Source: Peromyscus leucopus
Taxonomy: Eukaryota > Chordata > Mammalia > Rodentia > Cricetidae
Assembly (NCBI RefSeq): GCF_004664715.2
Contig: NC_051070.1
Coordinates: 73,509,231-73,573,230 of the forward strand
Reading direction: 5' to 3'
Length of the DNA: 64,000 bases
Positions 1 to 11,835 of the stretch are shown here, piece by piece (positions within the stretch are counted from its first letter, which is position 1; each line of letters starts with the position of its first letter). The notes under the pieces were generated by a model, which was not told the origin of the DNA, did no database searches, and saw only the letters and a program-made list of their open reading frames with translations. A program made the position numbers and the translations under genes.

Positions 1-720
1 ACATAAAAGTAGACAAAACTTGGCCATGGAATTTACAAATCAAATATTCAAATATGTTAGGAATAATATGAAGATTTTTATAACATTCAATAAGTATAGA
101 TATGAAATTTTAAATGCCTGTGTGATGCATACAGCAGAATATCAAAAATTTAAAATAATAATATGGCAGCTCTGTTTTATTATTGTTGAAGGCATGTATT
201 TGAGCTATCATTTTGAAAACTTCAACTGTCTAAGTTAGTTAACACATATATGTGTATCTACCTACATATATGCATACCCTAAACTATATGCGTATATATT
301 ATTTTATATACACATATATAAATGTTCTATTACCCATTAATTCTACTATGCACTTCTAGTTGTATGTGTATTATATGATATATTTTTAGCTAAGAGGCAC
401 ATGCAAAATATTCTTTGCAATCTTATATTTGTATTTATATAAATTATTTATCAAGCCATGTGCCAACTTAAAATAAAATTAATGAACACATTATAGCATG
501 TTAATAAAATGGACTGTGATGTAGCAATGATAAAAAGAGAGTACTGTATAAAAACACAGGTAGAAATTGAACAAAATAAAAAAAATTATACATGATGTAT
601 TATTTCATTACATTCATTTTTAAATAACCACATAGAGTTGTTTTGTGATAGTTGATCACACTGTGAAATCCAAGACTGTCTCAATAAAATCAACCTTGGA
701 TCAGCAGGAGGTGAAGCCAG
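1..720. other. AT-rich intergenic DNA, no gene seen
   Basis: Very AT-rich sequence with TA/TG-rich stretches around 240-330. The only open frame (20-238) is short and low in complexity, with no recognisable domain. I see no repeat family that I can name here. Confidence 0.6.
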
Positions 721-729
721 CAACTAGTT

Positions 730-2285
730 GAAATGATGTAGCTATAGAGAGTAAGGAGGAACATGGAATCCAATGGTGCTGAGAATGATTTGAACTGTGG
801 GGATCAAGAGGTTACAGAGGAGAAGAGTTTTAGTAGGTTGCCTAGACATCACTCTTGTGATATTTTGGTTAAGAAAGTAGCTGCTTTTTGCCCTTGTCTG
901 AAAAGTTTGCCTGAGGATAAACTGAAGAGTTTTGGATTAATTTTGTTGGCAGAGGAAATCTCAAAACAGGCTAATATAGACTCTGTTGAGTGATTATTAG
1001 TGGTAACTCTAATGAAGATTTATAATGAAAATGATCAAGCTGAGTAGGGTAAATTACAAAATGTAAAATTTAAGGAGAAAAAGAATACCAAAAAGTGCAA
1101 TAGAACTCAGTCCTATGTTCAAGAAAACAGATTAGAAAATGTAATAAAGGGAGCAGTGACCTCAGGGAATTCTTTAAAAGGAATTAAAGATTAGAGCCAG
1201 GTGTAGTGGTATGTGACTTTAATCCTAGTACTTTAAAGGTAGAGCCTGGTGGATTTCTGAGTTTGAGGCTAGCTTGATCAACAAAGCAAGTTTCAGGACA
1301 GCTATGCTTAGGCAGTAAAAGACAGAAAGCTGGTGAAGGAGGTGAATTGAACAAAAGAGACCTCAAAGCCTGCCCTCACAGTGACACACTTCCTCCAACA
1401 AGACCACATCTACTCCAACAAAGCCACACCTCCTAATAGTGCCATTCCCTATGAGATTATGGGGGCCAACTATATTCAAACTACCATGTTCCACTTCCTG
1501 GCTCCCATAAGCTTGTAACAATATCATAATGCAAAATTCATTAGTGAAACTTCAAAAGTCCCCATAGTCTATCACAGTCTCAACAATGTTTTAAAGTCCA
1601 AAATTCAAAGTCTCTTCTCAGATTCATGCAATCTCTTCAATAATTGAAGGAGGAGTTCATATTCCAGCCCTGGAAAGTGGCAGAACTTGGCAGCTTTGGC
1701 CACATGGTTCTGGCTTTAGAATTAAGGATGGAAAAAGTGGGTTATAGAATTTGCTTCTGAGCCTAAGGAAAGCCACTGAGGTCAGGCATGTGTCAGGGGT
1801 GACTCTGAATACAAACCTGGTAGAGAGGCCATTGCCTGAAGTTGTGAAGTTGAAGCCTGGATTGTCTTGGAAAGCTCAAGATGTTAGAGATGCTAGGGCC
1901 ATAAGATATTTGCTGAGGAAAGCTGCCAAGAGAATACTGAACCAGCCCAAGAGAAATAAGTGTGTTGCAGTCAACAAAGCTAAATAGAGTTGGAGATCTC
2001 AAGATAATTTTGACATCATACATGGAAATGAAGATTTTGGAGTTTACCTAGCTGGTTTTTGGTCTGACTTTGGCCCAGTATTTCCTCACTATGCTCCCTT
2101 CCCTACATTTTGAAATGGTAATGTATATCTTGTGCCATCATATGTTGGAAATATGTGATCTGTTTTTTTTATTTTATGGGGGATTACAGTTAAGAGATTG
2201 CATGTATCTGAGAAGAGACTTTGAGCAATATAGTTAAGAACACAGCAATTGGTTAACAAATGCCAAATGGTCAGCCATCAAAATG
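730..2285. repeat. Composite muroid mid-repetitive element, internally inverted
   Basis: Positions 763-1050 match, in opposite orientation, the sequence around 4900-5150, including an open frame of about 76 codons at 763-993. Positions 1500-1640 match 4020-4110 in the same orientation, whereas 1650-2225 matches 4070-4600 in the opposite orientation. The element is therefore rearranged relative to its second copy. The family is abundant in mouse-like rodents, but I cannot give its database name with certainty. The 763-993 frame is probably a relic of the element and not a host gene. Confidence 0.6.
1190..1330 (+). mobile_element. Old B1 SINE (sense)
   Basis: The 7SL-derived B1 order is recognisable: an 'agccaggtgtagtgg' start, then 'tttaatcctagtac', then a degenerate 'gagtttgaggctagc' segment. 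Many substitutions show it is an old copy. It sits inside the composite repeat and interrupts it. Confidence 0.6.
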
Positions 2286-2289
2286 TATA

Positions 2290-2712
2290 CAACCAACCTG
2301 GGCCCATAGGAGCTCACAGAGACTGAACTGACAAATAGGGAGCCTGCAAGGGAGTGACCTAAGCCCTCTGCATGTATGTGACAGTTGTGTACCTTGGTCT
2401 TCTTGTGGGACTTTTAACAGTAGGAACAAGGGTTGTCTATGATTTTTTACTGGCTTCTAGGCCCTATTCCTCATACTGGGTTGCCTTGCCCAGCCTTAAT
2501 ACAAAGCAAGGTGGTTAGTCTTACTACAACTTGATATGTCATGTTTTGTCAATATCCATGGGAGGCCTGCCCTTTACTGAAGAGAAATGGAGGAGGAATG
2601 GATGGAGCAGAGCAGAGGGGAGGTGAGGGGGAGGGACTAGGAGGAAAGGAGGAAGTGGAAACTTCAGTCAAGATGTAAAATAATTAATTCGTTAATTAAA
2701 AAATAAAAAATG
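2290..2712 (+). mobile_element. L1 3' UTR fragment (sense), Lx/F-like
   Basis: Matches the remembered rodent L1 3' UTR pattern: 'ggagctcacagagactga', a run ending in 'gggaggcctgcc', a purine-rich block (2585-2660) and a terminal A-rich tail at about 2695-2712. No coding part is attached, so it is a heavily 5'-truncated or fragmented copy. Confidence 0.65.
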
Positions 2713-3300
2713 AAAGGAAAATGTATATATAGTTTTTAAATCTTAAAAAATCAAATTCTTAAAGACAGAGACTGTTATAACCCCTACTCTGTGATGATAC
2801 TCAAAATGTGAGTTAATAAAAACATGCAACAATTTGCATATCTATAACACATCATCAGGACAATGTTAAATTGAGACTATATCCATTGTCTTACTTTTCT
2901 TAAAAACATGTAGCAAATATGGTAATTCACATAAAACTACTGAAAAATGTTTTTATTTGATATATGAAAAAATAAAACACAAGCATATTTATTTTCACTT
3001 AAACAAAAATAAGTTGTACTTTTATAATATGGGGGATGATTATTTTGTTACATTCCATTATACGTTTTTAAAAAAGCAAACATCTTTACAAGTTACATCA
3101 ACAACCACGGTAAAAGCCTGTTATTTGTATTTAGAGAAAAATAGAAATAAAATACACATATACTATAATACCACTTACTAAGACAGACTTAAGGATTTAA
3201 TAGTCATAAATCGAAGAAGTAACCACATTCCACTTTGATAATTTGATACTTACTTTGTGTTTATTTAAAGAGAAATTAGGACCAAACAATCAGAGCTCTG
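2713..3300. other. AT-rich DNA, nothing identified
   Basis: Low-complexity AT-rich sequence. The 74-codon frame at 2957-3181 is biased toward Lys, Asn and Tyr, as expected from base composition, and has no visible domain. Confidence 0.5.
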
Positions 3301-3304
3301 ACAT

Positions 3305-3425
3305 AAGCTTTTTTTTTTTCTTTTTGGATACAAGGTCTCACTCTGTAGCTCAGATTGCCTTGTACTTTAGTGATCTTCCTATATCAGTTTATTAAGTCAA
3401 GGAATTGTAGGTTTGAGCAAATATC
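3305..3425 (-). mobile_element. Degenerate B1-type SINE (antisense)
   Basis: A T-rich stretch is followed by 'acaaggtctcactctgtagctcag', the reverse complement of a B1/7SL-like 3' half. The rest is strongly diverged. Confidence 0.5.
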
Positions 3426-3602
3426 ACTTAGAGACTAATGAACCAGGATAGAAGGCCCTGAGATAAATCCATGTAACAATGGACACATGAATTTTGAGAA
3501 ATGCATCAAGAACATATGTCGGGGTAAGACAGATTTCTCCCAGTCTGTAATCTATTTGTCTGCCTGTAATTTGATTTTCTGTTTAAAACTTTTAAAATTT
3601 CA

Positions 3603-3604
<2 letters not shown>

Positions 3605-3651
<47 letters not shown>
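3605..3651. repeat. (CT)n microsatellite
   Basis: About 23 uninterrupted CT units. It produces a spurious Ser/Leu-rich open frame across 3487-3735. Confidence 0.98.
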
Positions 3652-3654
<3 letters not shown>

Positions 3655-3999
3655 CTTGGAAGGGCAGGAAGTTCTAGTCTATACTTACAACCTCTAATGT
3701 ATTTCCTGTTTTCCTCTAGCAGTTTCAGGTTTTAACTTAAAGATTTTTGAACTATCTTGAATAGATGTGGTGGGAGGTTTGAATCTATATTCATTCTCTG
3801 TGGATGGGTATCCAGTTTTGCCAAAGCATTTGCTGAGAAGGCTCTCTTTACCCAGGTGTATATTCTTAATGCATTCCCCAAAATTCACGTGGCCATTGTT
3901 ATGTGGATTTGTATCTGGGTTCTCAATCCTAGTCCCATTAGTCTTTGGCCCTCTACTCAAGCCACCACATTCCACTTGATGACCCCCACAGGCTTATTG

Positions 4000-5287
4000 C
4001 CATATCACAATGTAAAGCTGCATTCGGTCCAACTTCAAAAGTTCCCATAGTCTATCATAGAATCAACAATGTTTAAACATCCAAAGCTCAAAGTCTCTTC
4101 TGAGACACAAGGCCATCTCTAAACTGTAGCCCTCCGCAAAATCAAAATAAAAAAACACATCACATATTTCCAACATACAGAGGAACAGAATATACATTAC
4201 CATTCCAAAAGGGAAGAAAGGGAGCATAGTGAGGAAATACTGGGCTAAGCAAGTCTGAAACCCAGCAGGGCAAACTTCAAATTCTGGATCACCATGTCTG
4301 ATAAACAAAGCACTCTTCAGAGATCTAACTCCTCTTAGCTTTGTTGACTGCAACATACTCTCTCTTAGGGTGGTTCCACACCCTGTTAGCAGATATCCTT
4401 GGCAATCATCACACAACTCTGTCATCTCCAACATGCTGGGGTCTCCAGTACAATCTGGGCTTCGTCTTCATAGCTTCACACAATGGTCTCTCTGGGCCTC
4501 TATGCAGAAATCCCGCTGACACATGGCTGGCCTTTCTTGTAGCCTTGATTCTAAAGGCCAAAGCTGCCAAGTTCTGGTGCTTGATAGGGCTGGAACTTGG
4601 GCCCCCTGTCCAATTAATTAGCATCAGATTTCCATTGTTAATTGTTTCCTTCACTGCTTAAGCTTTTATTTTATTTCTTTTTACAAGTTGGAAGCTTATC
4701 CAGATGTTGTATTGGCCTTAGATCACCACTCCCTTTATTTCATTTACCATCGGACTATTCTTTAAGCTTTGTATCTCCTTGAGCACTGGACTTAGTCACA
4801 TTTTACATTCCATTACTCCTTCTCTCCTCAAACTGTACCTTTTGTATTTCTCTTTGTTCAGCTTGCTCCTTTTCTTTATATATTTGCATCAGAGTGATTA
4901 CTAATAATCACTTGACAGAACCAATACTAGACTGTCTTGAAATCTCCGCTGCCAATGCCATCAATTCAAAACTCTGCCATTTAGCTTCAGGCAGATTTTT
5001 AGGATAATGGCCAAAAGCAGTCACATTTTTTTTTGCTAAAATATTACAAGAATGGTCTCTAGGCTACTTACTAATATTCTTCCCTTAAGAAACCTCTTAA
5101 GCTGAGCCCCCACAGTTCAAATCTCCCTTAACACTGTCTTCCATGTTCCTACTAGAATGTCCCACCAAGCCCCAATTAAAACATCCAACTGGTTTTCTAG
5201 TGAAAAGTCTCACATTCTTCTGTTTTTCTCCAACAAACAGCATGGTCAGGCCTGTCTCTTCAATACCCCAGTCCCTGGTACCAAGAT
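4000..5287 (-). repeat. Composite muroid mid-repetitive element, second copy
   Basis: Counterpart of the 730-2285 element. The reverse complement of 4900-5150 parallels 763-1050, and 4060-4220 parallels the reverse complement of 2130-2230. Several open frames of 80-120 codons (4063-4661) lie inside it on both strands with no domain signature, so I treat them as repeat relics. Confidence 0.55.
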
Positions 5288-5700
5288 ATGTCTTAGTCAA
5301 TGTATTATTGCTGTGAAGAGACATCACATCAAGGCAACACTTATGAAAAAAGCATTTAATTGGGGGCTTGCTTACAGTTTCAGAGGTTTAGTTCATTATC
5401 ATCATAGCAGGGAGCCTGGTAACAGGAACATGGTAGCATGGAACATGTAAACAGACAGGGTAATAGTGGAGAAATGGCCAAGAGCTACATGCTGATCTAC
5501 AGGCCTAGTGGGTCAGGTTGGGGCTGGCATAGACTTTTGAAATCTCAAAGACTACCCCAAATGGCACATTTCCTCCAACAAGGCTACACCTACTACAATA
5601 AAGACACACCTCCTAATCTTTTCAAATAGTGCCACTTCCTGGAGACTAAGCATTAAGTATGTGAGTTTATGGGGCCATTCTTATTCAAACCACCACATTT
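5287..5700 (+). repeat. Muroid interspersed repeat, 'gctgtgaagagacatc' family
   Basis: Carries the hallmark blocks of a very common rodent repeat: 'ttgctgtgaagagac', 'gcatttaattgggggcttgc', 'gaggtttagttcattatcatcat' and a 'cacctcctaat' block near the end. Related copies in this window lie at 1370-1510, 18343-18715, 27328-28185 (reverse, interrupted), 36170-36545 and 45370-45735 (reverse). Its order next to 4000-5287 suggests the two form one larger element. Confidence 0.65.
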
Positions 5701-5859
5701 TCTGATTATATTATTGTGCCAGTATGAGGCTGTTTTTTTTTTATCACTATCACACTATAGTATAATTTGAGGTCGTGTATTGTGATATCTCCAACAGTGT
5801 TCTTTCAGCTTAGAATTTCTTTGGCTATATGTCATCTATTGCATTTCCATATGCATTCA

Positions 5860-6480
5860 TCATAAAAGCCCTTTAGAAATTAGAGATGGACAGAACATAC
5901 CTAAAAGCTACAAGCCATAAAAGACAAACCTGTAATCAATGGTACACTAAATGAGGAAAAATAAAAAAAAATTTCTTTAAAGTCTGGAATTAGACAATGT
6001 GTTTAATTTCCATCCTTATTCAATACTTTTCTTGAAGTTTCATCCAGAGCAGCCAGACAAGAGAAAAATATAAAAGGAGCTAAAAGTAGGAAAGGAAGAA
6101 GTGAAATGATTTTGTATTTCAAAGATCTTCCAATATAATAAACTGTTCAGGTTCCAGAATACGAGGTTAGCAGAAAATGAATAGATTTCATATATACCGA
6201 TAATGAAAATGCTGAGAAGGAAATTAGAAAAAATATGACACTCACAATAACTTCCTCTACCCTCTAATACATCGAGGAATAAGACTCATCAAGGACATGA
6301 CTGATACAGACAATGAAAACTTCAGAACAAAGGAAAAGAAATCAAAGAAGATGCTGGATGATGGAGAGAACATCTATGCACATGATTGGGAGAATTAAAA
6401 TTATTTATGAGAATGGTCACATTACCAAAAATAAATTATGGATTCACTGAAATTTCCATATTTTTTCATAGAGCTACAAA
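5860..6480 (+). mobile_element. Decayed L1 ORF2 fragment (sense)
   Basis: Blocks typical of the L1 ORF2 body are recognisable: 'acctgtaatcaatggtacactaaatg', 'tataccgataatgaaaatgctgag' and 'aggaataagactcatcaaggacatg'. Many stops and indels are present. No promoter or 3' end is attached. Confidence 0.55.
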
Positions 6481-6484
6481 AGGA

Positions 6485-7260
6485 AACCCCAAGGATTTTG
6501 GTTTTTATTTTTAAAATTTACCTACAGAATGAGGGTAGGAAGAAGAGATATTAAGTAATGATATTTGAATGCATTGGTAAGAAAAAGATGTTTAAGATGT
6601 TCTAATTGCATGAATTCTGGAAGAAATAAGAAGCCACTTAGCTAATGAATTCACAGTGTTCCTCCCTGCGGAAGGCACCTTGCAATTGTGTTGGAAGGAC
6701 ATTGGACAAGGAATCCTTCAAGGGATGGCTGACATCCTCTATAGATTTAGGTTATAGGACAGGCAGATTAATATCAATGCAGTTATCAAAATTCTGTATT
6801 TTTCTTTTATCCCCATTCCTGAAGGCAGCAAGGAATTTGAGGAAGCAAATAAAATTTCCAAAACTCAGAAAGCTCTTAAAACTTATAAAAGTTCCCAAGA
6901 TTATATATAATAACTGTTAGGGAAAGGGTAGTTCTGAATGGGTAAACTGCCTGCAAATTATCCAGGAAACTGCATGAACACAGCTTTCATTAGTTGTTAC
7001 CCATGCTAGGGTAGGATTTACAGCGATACAGCTCCCTTCAACTGACCCATGTTCCTGTACGTAACCGTAATAAACTCATTGGTTCATTAACCTAAACCTG
7101 GGTATATTATTTCTTTGATATGCTGCTGTTGTGGTATCTATGGTGAATAGGGTTTGCTCATGTCACTCCAAGAAAACTCACAGAAAAATTATATATCCAT
7201 TTTAGTAGAAGGCCTCTGGGACACAGTGTTTCTACTGTAAAACGATTCCTACAATCTTAG
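6485..7260. other. Unassigned DNA upstream of two antisense L1 tails
   Basis: No recognised gene. The frame at 6645-6920 (91 codons) has a Lys/Leu-rich C-terminal half but no domain, no splice context and no homologue I know. I regard it as chance. Confidence 0.45.
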
Positions 7261-7261
7261 T

Positions 7262-7575
7262 CTTTTTTTTCCTTTATTAAGAAATTCTTTATTCATTTTA
7301 CATACCAACCACAAATCCCTCTCCCATCCTTCCTCCCATTCTCCCACAGTCTTCTCCTTCAACCCAATCCCACCCCTCCTTCAAAAAGGTAAGGCCTCCC
7401 AGGGGGAGTCAGCAAAGCCCAATACATTCAGTTGAGGCAGGACCAAGCCCCTCCCCACTGCATCAAGGATGGGCAAGGTGTCAACATAGGTACTGGGCTC
7501 CAGAAAGCCAGCTCGTGTACCAGGGTAGATGCTGCTCCTACAGCCAGGGGCCCCTTAAACAGACAAAGCTACTTG
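7262..7575 (-). mobile_element. L1 3' UTR, 5'-truncated, antisense
   Basis: A T-rich start (7264-7285) is the reverse-complemented tail. It is followed by 'ttcattttacataccaacca', the C/T-rich tract and the 'ttgaggcaggaccaag' block of a rodent L1 3' UTR. Short direct repeats 'cttagtct' lie at both ends (about 7257 and 7625) and may be the target-site duplication. Confidence 0.75.
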
Positions 7576-7581
7576 AGCTGG

Positions 7582-7612
7582 AACAAAAACAAACAAACAA
7601 ACAAACAAAAAA
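7582..7612. repeat. (AAAC)n simple repeat
   Basis: About six to seven copies of an aaac/acaa unit beside the antisense L1 tail. Confidence 0.85.
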
Positions 7613-7738
7613 CAATTCTCATGGCCTTAGTCTAGAATCCTTGCCTTAGAAACCAAGCATATAATCATACACACTTCTAAGAATTAATACAGCAAGGCAT
7701 TTGTTGGCTCTGTAGTGTGAAAAGACACATGAATTCTT

Positions 7739-8039
7739 TTTTTTTTTTTGAGTTTTCTTTTTTTCCCTTTTATTTTATTTTATAATACCATTCAGTTCTA
7801 CATATCAACCACGGATTCCCTTGTTCTCCCCACTCCTGCCCCCTCCCCTTCCCCCCAGCCTACCCCCATTCCCACCTCCTCCAGGGCAAAGCCTCCCCTG
7901 AGGACTGAGATCAACCTGGTAGACTCAGTCCAGGCAGGTCCAGTCCCCTCCTCCCAGACTGAGCCAAGCGTCCCTGCATAAACCCCAGGTTTCAAACAGC
8001 CAACTCATGCAATGAACACAGGACCCGGTACCACTGCGT
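7739..8039 (-). mobile_element. 5'-truncated L1 insertion (antisense) with target-site duplication
   Basis: A T-rich tail followed by a reverse-complemented L1 3' UTR: 'ataccattcagttctacata', a C-rich tract, then 'aacctggtagactcagtcc'. It is bounded by a perfect 12-bp direct repeat, acatgaattctt, at 7727-7738 and 8040-8051. That marks a standard target-primed insertion of only about 300 bp. Confidence 0.88.
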
Positions 8040-8051
8040 ACATGAATTCTT

Positions 8052-8300
8052 ATCAAGTGTTGAGATTCTCACTGATGTTTGTATTTAGCAGTCCTGAAGC
8101 ATAATGACCTTACCAAAAAATTACTTCTTGATTTTTTTTCCCACTGCATCATGTGTTCTGTAACAAGATAAATCATTTTGTTAGTTACCCTTCTTCCTTC
8201 ATTTGTGGAATCCATGATCTTGTGAGTAAACAAATGATCTCATGTAATTATCTTGAGTGGAGGCAATTTCTGTGATCCCATCTCTCATGTGGGTCTCTTG
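8052..8300. other. Unique-looking sequence 5' of OR4K15
   Basis: Apparently non-repetitive DNA between the truncated L1 and the candidate promoter block. No gene is visible. Confidence 0.4.
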
Positions 8301-8315
8301 GTCACTCTAGTCCAG

Positions 8316-8563
8316 TGACGTCAATTCACAATTAGTTCCTAATCATTGCAATTGCTTTTTATATGTCTCTATGTTGAGGACAGTCATAGTCCAAAGAGTA
8401 GAGCATGAAAATTGAACTGGGAAAGGCATGGGTTTCCTGCTTTTGTCACCTATATATTGGCTCCCACGGATTTGTGCTGCTCTTGTTTGGTGCTTATAAA
8501 AAAAGATTGCTGTTTTCTGGACCTATGAGATGAGATAAGTCAGGAGACATATTCCTAGGACAT
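8316..8563 (+). promoter_or_regulatory. Candidate OR4K15 promoter and 5' noncoding exon
   Basis: A perfect palindromic CRE, TGACGTCA, lies at 8316-8323. Homeodomain-type cores follow ('aattag' about 8330, 'taatcattgcaattg' 8340-8354), then a TATA-like ttataaaaa (8494-8502) and a good 5' splice donor with GTAAGT at 8564-8569. Mammalian OR genes usually have one or more noncoding 5' exons spliced to an intact coding exon, with homeodomain (Lhx2/Emx2) and O/E sites near the start. The matching acceptor would be 11805-11806, giving an intron of about 3.2 kb. This is inference only: short motifs occur by chance and no transcript is available. Confidence 0.25.
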
Positions 8564-8569
8564 GTAAGT

Positions 8570-10420
8570 AAATGTATATATATACACTTAGAAATGCAAT
8601 GTAAACCAAGAAATGTGAATCTTGGTGACATGCCATCGGTGTTGATTTCTGGAGGATTCTGAATGTTATTTGTGGTTATTTAATTTATTGTGAACAGAAG
8701 CAACATGTATCTAGAATTAGGCTAAGTTCTTTGCAAATTCTATAAAATACTGTTTATTTTGCAACTCCTTTTTAATTGCCTTTTTATCTATTCTAGATTC
8801 TTAACTATCCATGTTCTCCCCAGCTCCTTAGAACCCCCACATCCAGCAAGTTCAGATCTACTAGAAAGCAGCCCATTGTGGCTACAGACACTCAACCTAT
8901 GTCTTCCTTTTTTTTAAAAAGTAAACTTTATGTTCTCTCTATAGTGCTATACAACAACTAAACTACTCCAATACTTAATGACTATAGTAGATTATATGAT
9001 AACTACATAGTTTCCATTTAATGTTAGGTAAGCAACATGTTTTTGTTTCTGTATATATCCAGGCAATGTACCAATATATGTTCAATAACCATAATCATAA
9101 TTTACCTGATCTGTCTTAAGTTAGAATGTAAAAGGGCAAAATGATTTAAAAATTGGTAAAAGGGGCATCTCTGAAACAGTAGAGTTTCATGACTCAGGTA
9201 AACTTCATATCCTTCCTCTTTCCATCTATCAATTCTAATATCTGAGTAGTACATATTAGAGAAAGATTTATGTATTAAAATTTTAAAAATTCAGGGACCT
9301 GAAGATTATTCTGCCCTTCCAAATCTGCAGGCATGGATTTATTTTTGAATATTGTAAGAACTGAAAATCAGTTTTACATGAACACATCTAATTGGAAACA
9401 TTTTAATATGAGTTAGGCAAGGCAAAGTAAAATTGTCAAATATTAATCATAAAATTATTAGATTAGATTGAGTTAAAATAGAAAGATTAATTAGAATAAA
9501 TCTAATCTAAGGTAATACACTATACCTTACGAGTAATTACAGATTCTTAGAAATAATGTAGTCCTCATCTAAATAATCAACTGAGAGGCAAATTTGGTAT
9601 TTTTTAGAATAATCGAATAACTATTTAATATTTAAAAATAATGAGCCGTAAAAGGTTAAAAAGACACAGTAATTGTCTCATAGATGCCCAATAAGACACT
9701 TATGATTCTGACATTATGTTTGCTTTTACCCATATAAAATTAATTTATTACAGATAAAATGTTAATACATTTCATCTAATATATATGCCAGACAAAGAAG
9801 ACAACAGATTTTATTAACTTCTCTAATGATCAATAGATAAATATACTGGTCTAATCCTTACTGAATCAGTTTTAAAAAAATTCTAAGTAGTCTATAACAG
9901 TGACAGCAGGAAGCCTTAAAATTGTCAGCCCTTTTGTGCTTATGAACTGGGGAAATTAGAAAGGGCTGATGTGGGAAATGCAGTTAGAGTTCCTAGTCCA
10001 TCTGCTTTTAGTTCTGACACCAAGAAACTTGATTCTAGATTTTTCTAAAGTTTTCCAAGAGTCACAGAAGCCATAGACAGTGGGAGGAATGAACTTAATA
10101 GGAGAGTCAGAGGAGTTATTGGAGACCAGTTCTTGATTTGATCTACTCGCATGACTGGATTGTATGCTGTATTTTAAATTCTCTGCTCATAAATGACTCT
10201 GTCACATCGTCCTAGGAAGCTCTTGATTCTTTTACACTTACTCTCCTTTAAGGGGTATATATGAAAATCCCAGCAAGATTTTTCTACTTGTATTACTCTC
10301 TTTCCTGTGTATAGGGGACCTGTTTGACAGATGTTTAAGAGTTGGAATTCCTAAAAAATAAAACAAGTTAAAAAAAGTTCATAAAAAATGTAGTGTCTTC
10401 TCAAAAAACAAATTTGTTTT
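8570..10420. other. AT-rich putative 5' intron/intergenic DNA of OR4K15
   Basis: No open frame of note and no repeat I can name. A local run of 'attagattagattgag'-like short repeats lies around 9455-9500. Confidence 0.45.
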
Positions 10421-10422
10421 AT

Positions 10423-10459
<37 letters not shown>
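10423..10459. repeat. (TA)n repeat with one interruption
   Basis: Alternating TA for about 37 bp with one TG step. Confidence 0.95.
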
Positions 10460-11015
10460 TTCCTGTAGTATGCTCTACTTTAAAACTCTAACTTCTTAAA
10501 CATTTCTGGCTATCTTGGTGTGCTTGTTTTGATGGTGTAAGTGATAAAATGCAAATTAGTTCCTGGCTGGGTTCTAAAAAGTTAGAGACATAAAATAAAA
10601 AAGTTATTCTCTGAGTTTGTTTTTTGAAGTCAATTAAGATTATCCATCACTTATTGCCCTATGTGTAACTCATCCAGTGAAACTCAAGCAGTTTTGATCT
10701 AAGAAGACATTGGTATCTGCAGTCTCCAGTGACAAGAAATAATAAAAAGACATCTTTGAAGACCTGATTTAAATGTGAGTGATGTTCAAATTGAGATAAT
10801 CTAATGTCCCATTGCAGATTGCTTTCTAAATTTCTTATTTCTATACATGTCTGTAAGTTATACCTCACTTATATAAGTAAAACAAGTCAAAGGGAAGTAA
10901 TTTCAGATGAAATGGGGGAATATTTACCGTGTAGGAAAGAAAAATTCTCACAACTTAAATTCCTACAATACGTAATCGCTCTTTCTAAACATAATTATTC
11001 TCGAGGCTCTTAAAA

Positions 11016-11116
<101 letters not shown>

Positions 11117-11787
11117 TCCTGTCACAATAAAATTCTTGTCCTTATTAGCACTAGTGACTATGGCTGTGTATGAAGAAGATTATCATCTCAGAGCTTACTT
11201 GACAGGAACACATGTGTCAGGTCTCATTGTAAGAAAAATCTTCGAGAGGATCTGAGTGACCAGAAGAAAAGCTCTGTGAAGTTCTGTATCTTCTAGTTAT
11301 ACCAGAACTTTGTATTTTCCCTTACAGAATTTGTAATTGGAGAGGAGGAGATAATATGCAGTTACAGTTACTCAGGGTGAGGGTCCTTGTTATAGATGAG
11401 TTAACTTACACAAATCTAGAATTATCTTTGTCATTATAAACTTCATAAATGCATAACATGTTTATAAAAGGGTAAAACAAGAAGTACACATATCAGTAAG
11501 TTTCATCAGCCACATCAGCCACAGAGCTGCCAGGACTCAGTGTCCTTCTGATCCTTCTATTCTGTTCAAGGATGATTACAGTCAGGTTTCTTAAAACCAT
11601 GTATTTGTTTGGACTGACTTCAGACTTTATATAACTAGATTCATACAACATTTTTATGACATTATTTATGTTAATTTGAGTAACTAAAAAAACCTCCATG
11701 GATAGAAACATAAAAAGTATGATCTCGATCTTTGAAATATGAACTGTAATTGAGAAAGCAATTCAAATTTATTTAATTGATTGATTT

Positions 11788-11806
11788 CTGTTCTGTTTCT
11801 ATTCAG
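11788..11806 (+). promoter_or_regulatory. 3' splice acceptor of the OR4K15 coding exon
   Basis: The polypyrimidine stretch 'ctgttctgtttctattcag' ends in AG at 11805-11806, 29 bp before the ATG. A branch-point-like 'attgattgat' lies just upstream. An in-frame TGA at 11812-11814, downstream of this acceptor, shows that the coding frame cannot extend into an upstream exon. Confidence 0.6.
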
Positions 11807-11835
11807 ACAACTGAAGACAAAATCTTTCAAAGTCA

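Noticed and set aside
763..993. 76-aa frame that looks like a small gene
   Set aside because: A diverged, opposite-orientation copy of the same DNA lies at about 4900-5150, so it is part of a dispersed repeat.
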